This document shows, one piece after another, positions 17,640 to 24,364 of a stretch of DNA of 57,002 bases (the first letter of the stretch is position 1; the number at the start of each line of letters is the position of its first letter). The notes under the pieces were generated by a model. The model did not search any database. It was given only the letters and a program-made list of their open reading frames with translations, and had not been told where the DNA came from. The position numbers and the translations under genes were made by a program. Source of the DNA: Terriglobia bacterium (lineage in GTDB: Bacteria > Acidobacteriota > Terriglobia > JAJPHL01). The DNA lies in the NCBI GenBank assembly GCA_021325275.1, contig JAJPHL010000049.1, forward strand, positions 1 to 57,002, given 5' to 3'.

Positions 17640-18203
17640 ATGCCTGTAGACCTCAGCGTAGCGCTCGTCGGATTTCAAACTGGTGATCCACAAGCACGCC
17701 AAGAATTCCCTATTATTGCTGGACCAACCCTGCTTAAGTACGCACGCTACCTTGGGTGTCTGCTGCCCAAGGATGTCATCCGGGAAGTGCCACAAGAGGC
17801 GTTGATCATTCTCCTGTCCTCAGGTGTAACACCGTTTGATCCGGCACGCGGCAAAGCTACCGCATATTTGTTCGGCGCGGTGCGCAACGCGGTCCAACGC
17901 GTGCGCGCGAGCTACTGCCCTCCCGGTACCAAAACCCGCTACGACAAAAGACAGCGTGTACCCGATTTTCAGCCCGTTCCCTTCGACGAAGCGCGGGACC
18001 CTGCAACGCAGCAGAACCTCGCGGCGGTCCACGGGGTCATCGACCTTTGGCGCGGGGTACCCGCCGTCCTGGCGGAGATCGTCCACGAAGTCTTCGTGGT
18101 GGGACTCGCGGTCGGTGAGGTCGCGCGGCGGCGCGGCATGAGCAGGTTCGCAGTACATCGTCAACTCCGCACCTTCATCGATAGCAAACAACACATCCTG
18201 TAA
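17640..18203 (+). CDS. ECF sigma-like / HTH protein within the GHKL-DruA block
   Basis: A 187-residue protein with the shape of an ECF sigma factor. Residues about 60-100 (FDPARGKATAYLFGAVRNA) resemble region 2, with the DP.KG..A.yLf...RN pattern, and residues about 150-183 (VGLAVGEVARRRGMSRFAVH) form a region 4-type helix-turn-helix. The first 55 residues add an extra helical segment. The ATG at 17640 is chosen; AGGAGG lies about 12 bases upstream, a long spacing, and a TTG at 17601 is the in-frame alternative. Its stop is 13 bases before the next gene. It could drive or autoregulate the operon, or be a DNA-binding subunit of the system; the sequence does not decide. Confidence 0.7.
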   Translation: MPVDLSVALVGFQTGDPQARQEFPIIAGPTLLKYARYLGCLLPKDVIREVPQEALIILLSSGVTPFDPARGKATAYLFGAVRNAVQRVRASYCPPGTKTRYDKRQRVPDFQPVPFDEARDPATQQNLAAVHGVIDLWRGVPAVLAEIVHEVFVVGLAVGEVARRRGMSRFAVHRQLRTFIDSKQHIL

Positions 18204-18216
18204 CGAGGCCATCCCC

Positions 18217-19707
18217 GTGCCTACCACACGAAAAACCAGCCAGGGGTGTCCGATCGTCCTACCCGCGACGTTTGTCCAAGCGATTCGAGACGCGGGCTAC
18301 AAGAACACCAGCGCGGCCTTGGCCGAACTCATCGACAATAGCATCGAAGCAGGCGCCCACAATGTAGCGATTGATCTCGTCGGCCCGCCATCCTCGCCCT
18401 TGGTCATTCGCGTAACCGACGACGGAACAGGCATGACACCCAACGTCTTGCAACTCGCCCTGCAGTTTGGCGGCAGCACTCGATTCAACGGACGCTCTGG
18501 CACCGGGCGCTACGGCATGGGACTTCCCTGCAGTTCCCTCAGCCAGGCACGACGCGTCGGCGTCTTCTCCTGGACCCACCCCACCGCCAATTGGTTCACC
18601 TACCTCGACATCGACGAGATCACGACCCAGAAAAGCTCACGCATTCCGCCGGTGCGGCTGGCGAGGAGCACGTCTCCAACGCCCTCCGGTACGGTCGTCG
18701 AGCTCTCGCGGTGCGACCGCATTGACTACAAGCGCCTTGGCGTGCTTCTCGAGCGCCTGCATCGTGACCTCGGGCGCATCTTCCGTCGAGCCCTCCTCGG
18801 TGGCCTCCAACTTCGGATCAACGAGCGTCCGGTGCGTTCGATCGACCCACTCTTCCTCGAAGGCCACACGGAAATCGGGTTAGCCGAGGCGTTCGGGCCT
18901 CCGATGGAGTTCCCCATCACTATTCCCGAGAAGAGTGCTGCCTCGGTGGTGCTGGTGCGGTTCTCGTTGTTGCCGGTGGCGCGTTGGCACGGATTCTCCA
19001 ATGAGGAGAAGTCGCGACACGGGATTTCGAAGGCGGCTGGCGTGTCGATCGTTCGCGGTGGTCGCGAAATTGATCGCGGTTGGTTCTTCATGGGGGGGAA
19101 ACGCCGTGAAAACTACGACGACTGGTGGCGGTGCGAAGTTCAGTTCTCACCCTTGCTCGATGAGCTCTTCGGCCTGACGCACACGAAGCAGCGCGTGTAC
19201 CCAACGGATGCCCTCAACAGTATCCTTTCCCCACATCTTGAAGCGGCGGCGCACCAACTTAATGCCCGCGTACGCACTGCGTTTCAAGCGGTCGCGCAAC
19301 AGGCCGCAGTCTCCAGCGGTGAACGTCGTGCGCAGCAAAATGATATGCTCCTCGAACCGTTAAAAATTGCCGCGCCGCATCGCAGCACCCTACCTCCGTC
19401 GTTGGTGCAAGGGCTGCGCTATCGCCTTGAGCGGCGGCGCTTGCCTGGTGCCGATTTGTTTCTTCCCACGCTGGTGGGTGACGAAGTGCGTGTGGCGCTC
19501 AACACGCATCACGTGTTTTATGATCAGGTATACGCGAAGATCTTGTCGCGCGGTCAGGTGCGTTCTTTGGAGGCGCTTGAAGCAGTGGATCTCTTGTTCT
19601 TGGCGTTTGGTCGGGCGGAGTGTTCGCTGCGTCGCGGCGTGGCCCGCGAAGGTGCGGCGCGTGTCCGTGAGCGGTGGAGTACGATCCTTGGTACGTTTTT
19701 CTCATGA
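18217..19707 (+). CDS. MORC/MutL-like GHKL ATPase, small paralogue
   Basis: A 496-residue paralogue of the protein encoded at 15514. N-box LAELIDNSIEAGA (Glu38, Asn41), G1 box DDGTGM (68-73) and G2 box GTGRYGMGLPCSS (95-107) are intact. The later shared motifs are also present: GVSIVRGGREIDRGWFF, SPLLDELFGLTHTKQRV and a C-terminal NTHHVFYDQVY ... LLFLAFGRAE. It lacks most of the charged linker of the larger paralogue. GTG start with GAGG 10 bases upstream; 13 bases from the sigma-like gene and 15 bases before the DruA-like gene, so the three are an operon. Codon third positions in its second half are strongly G/T-biased. Two intact but different ATPases suggest a heteromeric clamp. Confidence 0.88.
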   Translation: MPTTRKTSQGCPIVLPATFVQAIRDAGYKNTSAALAELIDNSIEAGAHNVAIDLVGPPSSPLVIRVTDDGTGMTPNVLQLALQFGGSTRFNGRSGTGRYGMGLPCSSLSQARRVGVFSWTHPTANWFTYLDIDEITTQKSSRIPPVRLARSTSPTPSGTVVELSRCDRIDYKRLGVLLERLHRDLGRIFRRALLGGLQLRINERPVRSIDPLFLEGHTEIGLAEAFGPPMEFPITIPEKSAASVVLVRFSLLPVARWHGFSNEEKSRHGISKAAGVSIVRGGREIDRGWFFMGGKRRENYDDWWRCEVQFSPLLDELFGLTHTKQRVYPTDALNSILSPHLEAAAHQLNARVRTAFQAVAQQAAVSSGERRAQQNDMLLEPLKIAAPHRSTLPPSLVQGLRYRLERRRLPGADLFLPTLVGDEVRVALNTHHVFYDQVYAKILSRGQVRSLEALEAVDLLFLAFGRAECSLRRGVAREGAARVRERWSTILGTFFS

Positions 19708-19722
19708 GATGGGAATCGAACA

Positions 19723-21741
19723 GTGGCTGATCGACTAATCTTGGCGCCAGATCTTGATGACAAGGGGAAGGCGCGGTTCCGCGAACTCTGCGCGCAACTG
19801 CACGCAATCCTTGCGACTGGCGACCGTGCCTTGGCTGTTCCTCAAGTACTGGCAAGCTTGGTTGAAACGGGCCGTTGTCCGTCCACCGGAGACCTGAAGG
19901 TACTAGTTGCAATCCACGTCGTTTGCGATCTCGTCTGTCAGGGATGGACGCTAGAAGTGGCGGGTGATGAGGTGGCGATGCTTTTGGAGGACTCGTCGGG
20001 TCGCTCCAAAGAGATCGTGCGCAAAGGTCACCTGATCGAGCGGGACGAGCAACTTCGCGAGCCGTCGGTCGCCGAGTTCGTCAGGGGGATGGAACGCCGT
20101 CGACTGACGTCGCAGGGATGGCACTCCATCTATTCCGTCATGCGCGATGGACGGCAACTGGCGCAAGCACTCGCTAGCGCAGAAGACCCAAGCACCATTA
20201 TCAAGCCATACGTTCAGGCCGTCGAAACAGGCAAAGTGTGTGAGGAAACCGGCTTGGTCCTGAGTGATATCTGGCGATACTTCCGGCACACGTGGGTCAC
20301 AGCATATCGCAGCGTACCAGGGCGTAGCATGATGGTCTTGGTCCGCGACGCTGCCTGCAAACACCATCCCGTGATTGGTATCGGTGCCCTTGGGAGCGCT
20401 GTCGTCCAACAGAGTGTCCGTGACAGGTGGATCGGATGGCATGCCGCCAATGGCATTCCACCTCTTCTTGACAAGCCGGTGCCGGCGACCGCTCGTTGGT
20501 TGTGCAAGCGCCTCGACGACCAGCTCCGCACGATCTACAAAGCCGATCTATTCCGCAGTGAGTTGTTAAAGCCATCGGATCTGCGTCGACCGTCGGAACG
20601 GGTGATCGCGCGCCTGCGCACGCGCGCTGAGAAGGCAATGGTTGCGCACCGGCTGAACCCACAAAAGGCGGTGCACAAGCGCAGTTTGTCCGACGGTGCG
20701 CCGACGCGCGGTGAATGGCGTGCTCGCGCGGAATCCAACCTGTTTCTCGCAAAGCGTTGTAAGTTGCTAGCGAGCCTGCTAGGTATTCAACTCGCGTTCA
20801 ATGAACACCTGCGGAACGCCAAACGCAAGAAGCAGGTTGCGCTTGCCTTTAGCCAGGGTAAGGTGCGTGCCGCTATTGGGCGATTGGTGCGCCTGCTCAA
20901 GGCCGATCACGTCGGGATCAACCTGATGGACATCACCGTTTGCGGTGCGATCGCGCCCTACAATGCACTTTTGGGCGGGAAATTGGTCTGCCTGATGCTG
21001 GCGAGCCCGATAGTCGTCGAAGCATACCGAAAACGATACGGAAAACAACAGAGCCTTATCGCCTCCTGCATGAAAGGAGAGCGCGTCATTAGGAAACCCG
21101 ACCTCGTTCTGCTCGGCACGACGAGCCTCTACGGGATCGGCTCCAGCCAATACAATCGAATCAGAGTCGACGCAGAACAACTCGGCGGCGCACCAGGAGC
21201 ACGCATCGAATACGTCGAACTTGGTGCAAGCGTCGGGTTCGGCTCCTTTCACTTCAGCGACGAAACTGTCGAACTCATCAACGTCCTTCTCGGACGCGTC
21301 AAAGAGGGGCGACGCGTCAACAGCATCTTCGGCGAAGGCGTCAACCCACTCATGAGAAAAATCAGAGAAGCACTCGACCTCCTGGGTATGGGAAGCGACA
21401 ATATCCTCAAACACGGCAACCGACGCATCGTCTATGCCGTGCCGCTCGCCACCAACTTTAGAGAAATACTCCTCGGCCTCCAACAACGACCAAAATACAT
21501 CGTCCCAACGAAGGACCCTGAAGCAGGAACCAACGCGCTCGCCAACTATTGGACCAACCGCTGGCTCCAGAAAAGAATCGAACGACCAGGAATCCTACAG
21601 CAGGTGGCAACACATACTACGGACTACCCAATACACCATGGAGCAAGGGTCACTCTACCCGACGATGAAGAAAACATCCCACCACTCCTTAAAAACATGG
21701 ACGCAGCGGGCCTAGCGGCTCAGCAAGTACCGGCGGTATAA
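19723..21741 (+). CDS. DUF4338 / DruA-family protein (Druantia-related)
   Basis: A 672-residue protein. From about residue 185 it shows the motifs I associate with the DUF4338 (Druantia DruA) family: WRYFRHTW (184-191), VPGRSMMVLVRDA (198-210), HPVIGIGALGS (215-225), RDRWIGW (233-239), then CGAIAPYNALLGGKLV from Cys407, TTSLYG (466-471), SSQYNR and a late SFHFSDETVELINVLL. Residues 1-180 are a helical N-terminal extension. DruA is a component of type I Druantia phage defence; its biochemical role is not established to my knowledge. The other Druantia proteins, including the large DruE helicase, are not here; instead two GHKL ATPases and a sigma-like protein precede it. GTG start, with only a weak upstream GGGA. 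Codon third positions in the last third are A/C-biased, unlike its first part. Confidence 0.8.
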   Translation: MADRLILAPDLDDKGKARFRELCAQLHAILATGDRALAVPQVLASLVETGRCPSTGDLKVLVAIHVVCDLVCQGWTLEVAGDEVAMLLEDSSGRSKEIVRKGHLIERDEQLREPSVAEFVRGMERRRLTSQGWHSIYSVMRDGRQLAQALASAEDPSTIIKPYVQAVETGKVCEETGLVLSDIWRYFRHTWVTAYRSVPGRSMMVLVRDAACKHHPVIGIGALGSAVVQQSVRDRWIGWHAANGIPPLLDKPVPATARWLCKRLDDQLRTIYKADLFRSELLKPSDLRRPSERVIARLRTRAEKAMVAHRLNPQKAVHKRSLSDGAPTRGEWRARAESNLFLAKRCKLLASLLGIQLAFNEHLRNAKRKKQVALAFSQGKVRAAIGRLVRLLKADHVGINLMDITVCGAIAPYNALLGGKLVCLMLASPIVVEAYRKRYGKQQSLIASCMKGERVIRKPDLVLLGTTSLYGIGSSQYNRIRVDAEQLGGAPGARIEYVELGASVGFGSFHFSDETVELINVLLGRVKEGRRVNSIFGEGVNPLMRKIREALDLLGMGSDNILKHGNRRIVYAVPLATNFREILLGLQQRPKYIVPTKDPEAGTNALANYWTNRWLQKRIERPGILQQVATHTTDYPIHHGARVTLPDDEENIPPLLKNMDAAGLAAQQVPAV

Positions 21742-21874
21742 GGTTGTGGCGCTTAAGACTGGCGAAGGATCGGGAAAACGCGCCCGCCGATGCGCTCAGC
21801 GGTCGTCTAGGTGAGGCCGCTCGAACGGCGTCGATGGCGAACATTCGGAAAAAACATAAACATTTCGGCGATGC

Positions 21875-21898
21875 GCGGCGATGCGCATCCATCGCCGC
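21875..21898 (-). terminator. hairpin downstream of tRNA-Val
   Basis: A perfect 9-base inverted repeat (GCGGCGATG with CATCGCCGC) around a 6-base loop lies 19 bases beyond the tRNA 3' end. Read on the minus strand it is followed, after about 20 bases, by a T-run (21850-21855). The stem overlaps a tandem 10-base duplication GGCGATGCGC (21867-21886). It may terminate the tRNA transcript, or be a remnant of an insertion junction. Confidence 0.4.
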
Positions 21899-21916
21899 AT
21901 GTGTTTGAAACGAAAA

Positions 21917-21993
21917 TGGTGGGCCTGTAGAGACTCGAACTCTAGACCTCTACCGTGTCAAGGTAGCGCTCTAACCAACTGAGCTACAGGCCC
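21917..21993 (-). tRNA. tRNA-Val (anticodon GAC)
   Basis: Read on the minus strand this 77-base sequence folds as a complete cloverleaf: acceptor GGGCCTG/CAGGCCC, D-stem GCTC/GAGC, anticodon stem CTACC/GGTAG with loop TTGACAC, and T-stem TAGAG/CTCTA around TTCGAGT. The anticodon is GAC (valine), and the terminal CCA is encoded. Its 3' end points toward the accessory region, so it may have been the integration site for that block; the coordinates mark where gene content and base composition change. Confidence 0.97.
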
Positions 21994-22127
21994 GCATTGA
22001 AACCGCCAAGCAGACCCACAGTTTATCACGTAACTTCACAATCGACTCTCGCCGAGTTAAGAATGGCAAAGCAAATCCCATGCGCGCACTCTTGGGTGTA
22101 AAGTGAAATCATCGGGAGAGGGAAACC

Positions 22128-22940
22128 ATGAAAATCTCAATGGAGAAAAAAGCAACGCTGCTCGTGATTCTGCTGTGCGCCGCACCCATGTGGGCCGACA
22201 CGCAAGCGGGACTCGAGGCATTCAAGAACAAGGACTACGAAAAAGCTTACAAAGAATGGCGCGCGTCCGCCGATGCCGGATTCGCCGACGCGCAATTCGA
22301 TCTCGGCGTGCTCTACGCCCATGGACTCGGTGTGAAGCAGGATCTCGGTGAAGCCGAGCGCTGGTATCGCCGCTCCGCCGAGCAGGGCTATCCCGACGCC
22401 GAGTTCGCGCTCGGAGAAATGTACGCGCGTGGATGGTCCGCCGGCGCGCGCGATCAAGCCGCCGCGCAGCGCTGGATGAATCTGGAGAGTTCCGAAGGAT
22501 ACATGCCGTCGCCGGACTGGGACAACATCGCCGATTACGGCATGGCCAAGGACGTGAAGCAAGCCGCGTACTGGTATCGCCTCGCCGCGGAAAAAGGTCT
22601 GGCCGAAGCGCAGTACAGTTTGGGGCGCCTCTACGCCACGGGCAAGGGCGTGCCGCACGACGAAGAGCAAGCTACCAATTGGGTGCGCGTCGCGGCGAGC
22701 CAGGGATATCCGCCGGCCGAAGCGCGACTCGGCACGCGTTACGCCACCGGCAACGGCACTACGCAGGACGATCGCTTGGCGTATTTTTGGCTCACGCTCG
22801 CGTATCTGCACGGCGAGAAGAGCGCCGAGAAATTGCGCGCCGCCGAAGCCGCCAAGCTCAAACCCGCGGACGTCAACGCCACCGACCTGCAAGCGCAGCG
22901 TTGGAAGCCGCGGACCATCGTGAAGAGCGCGAAACCGTAA
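22128..22940 (+). CDS. secreted Sel1-repeat (SLR) protein
   Basis: A 270-residue protein with a signal peptide (MKISMEKKATLL..., hydrophobic core, cleavage near MWA-DT at 23). It contains about five Sel1-like repeats of roughly 36 residues, for example ADAQFDLGVLYAHGLGVKQD, then AEFALGEMYARGW, AQYSLGRLYATGKGVPHDEE and AEARLGTRYATGNGTTQDD. Sel1 repeats form alpha-solenoids that bind partner proteins. GGAGAGGG sits 5 bases before the ATG. A 15-base gap separates it from the next plus-strand gene, with which it may be co-transcribed. No specific partner can be named. Confidence 0.9.
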   Translation: MKISMEKKATLLVILLCAAPMWADTQAGLEAFKNKDYEKAYKEWRASADAGFADAQFDLGVLYAHGLGVKQDLGEAERWYRRSAEQGYPDAEFALGEMYARGWSAGARDQAAAQRWMNLESSEGYMPSPDWDNIADYGMAKDVKQAAYWYRLAAEKGLAEAQYSLGRLYATGKGVPHDEEQATNWVRVAASQGYPPAEARLGTRYATGNGTTQDDRLAYFWLTLAYLHGEKSAEKLRAAEAAKLKPADVNATDLQAQRWKPRTIVKSAKP

Positions 22941-22955
22941 CACAAAAACTCGTCC

Positions 22956-24263
22956 ATGCTACTGGCCCTCTACGCGATCGCGTTGTTGCTAGGACAGAGC
23001 CCGCGCGACCCAAATGCCGTTTTGGAGCAGGCGCGCACGAAACTGCAAGCGCTCACGCGACGCTTGGCCAACTACACGTGTGTCGAGACGATTGATCGAA
23101 AGTATTTTCGAGCGCCTGAAAATCGGCGTCCTGTCGCGCTGAATGTTCCGCGTTCCTGCCATGCGGGAGAAGATCGAAACAAAGAAAGTATCGCATCATA
23201 TGAAAGCGGCGTTCTTGAATGGACCGACCGGCTGCGATTCGAAGTCGCGGTGACGGGCACGGGGGAAATTCTCTCGCGGCCCGGCGCTACGCGGTTTGAT
23301 TCGCGCGACGTCGATTCCATCGTGCGCTTCGGTCCCATCGGCACGGGATCGTTTGGTTCGTATTTGATCGGCGTGTTCGACAATCCCGCGACCGCGTTCA
23401 GTTACGTCGGGCCGCAAGGCGCGCGCTTCGAGTATCGCTATCAAGTGTCCGTCGAAGGCAGCAAGTATAGCGTGAAGGTGGGAACGTTGTGGCAGCCGAT
23501 GGCGTATCACGGAACGTTTTTGCTCGATCCCGAAACGCTCGATCTCGAGCGATTCACCGTGACCGCCGACAATCTACCGCCGCAAACGTGGATTTGCGAC
23601 GCGGAGACGACGCTCGATTTCACGGGCGTGCGCATTCGCGTGGCCGACACGTTGCTGCCGCGCGAAAGCACCATGCAAATTCGCATGCAGGACGGTCGTT
23701 CCACCACCAACATCACCACATTTTCCAGCTGTCGCGCGTATCAAGCGGAGTCGGCGCTGGTTTTTGACGAAGCGCCGGAGGCCGCGAACACGGCGGCGCG
23801 ACCCCAGTTTCGGATGGGCGCCGCTACTCCCATCGGATTGCCCGTGACGCTCGCGCTCTCGGCGCTTATCGATACGGACACCGTGGCGTCAGGTGATTTA
23901 GTCTCTGCCACAGTCGAATCGAGCGTGGCGCGCCCGGGATCCGGAGAAGTTTTGATTCCTGCCGGCGCTGTTGTGCGCGGACGCATCACCCGCGTCGAGC
24001 ATCACATGCTGCCGAAGCCGTATTTCCTCATTGGACTTTCGTTCGCGCGCCTGGAAGTCGGCGGCGTGCCGTCGTTGTTCGCCGCGCGCCTCGATCCACC
24101 GCAACAGTTAACAGAAGAGTTGAGTGTTGAGCTGCCGGTACAAAGCGGCGGCGTGACGTTCTGGAACAACGGCACGATACTGATCCCGACGAAAGCCATG
24201 CGCGCGACTTTACCGGCTGGATATCGCATGACTTGGTCGACGCTCGCTACGCCGGGCAGATAG
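22956..24263 (+). CDS. secreted protein of unknown function
   Basis: A 435-residue protein with a short signal peptide (MLLALYAIALLLGQS). The mature start, LQALTRRLANYTCVETIDRKYF, is a pattern I associate with uncharacterised acidobacterial secreted proteins. The middle is beta-rich with paired cysteines (in RSCHAGED, TWICDAETTL and FSSCRAYQ), suiting an oxidising periplasm. The last third (LIPAGAVVRGRITRVEHH) resembles the beta-barrel core of TrbI/VirB10-like or FlgA-like domains, a weak impression. It ends convergently to the S9 peptidase gene, with a palindromic repeat between. No function can be assigned. Confidence 0.75.
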   Translation: MLLALYAIALLLGQSPRDPNAVLEQARTKLQALTRRLANYTCVETIDRKYFRAPENRRPVALNVPRSCHAGEDRNKESIASYESGVLEWTDRLRFEVAVTGTGEILSRPGATRFDSRDVDSIVRFGPIGTGSFGSYLIGVFDNPATAFSYVGPQGARFEYRYQVSVEGSKYSVKVGTLWQPMAYHGTFLLDPETLDLERFTVTADNLPPQTWICDAETTLDFTGVRIRVADTLLPRESTMQIRMQDGRSTTNITTFSSCRAYQAESALVFDEAPEAANTAARPQFRMGAATPIGLPVTLALSALIDTDTVASGDLVSATVESSVARPGSGEVLIPAGAVVRGRITRVEHHMLPKPYFLIGLSFARLEVGGVPSLFAARLDPPQQLTEELSVELPVQSGGVTFWNNGTILIPTKAMRATLPAGYRMTWSTLATPGR

Positions 24264-24276
24264 AAAACAAAAAGCA

Positions 24277-24350
24277 ACCGCAGATGAACGCAGATAAACG
24301 CAGATGAGAAATCGATGTTTTATCTGCGTTTATCTGTGTTCATCTGCGGT
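24277..24350. repeat. large imperfect palindrome built of CAGATxAACG units
   Basis: The left arm (24277-24305) and right arm (24322-24350) are inverted copies of about 29 bases with one mismatch, joined by a 16-base spacer. Each arm is made of repeated CAGATGAACG/CAGATAAACG units. It sits exactly between two convergent genes and would form a long hairpin on both strands, so it may act as a bidirectional terminator. Similar ATCTGCGTTTATCTGCG elements are, to my recollection, dispersed in several environmental phyla. Confidence 0.85.
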
Positions 24351-24364
24351 AAGGTTTTCTGCCG

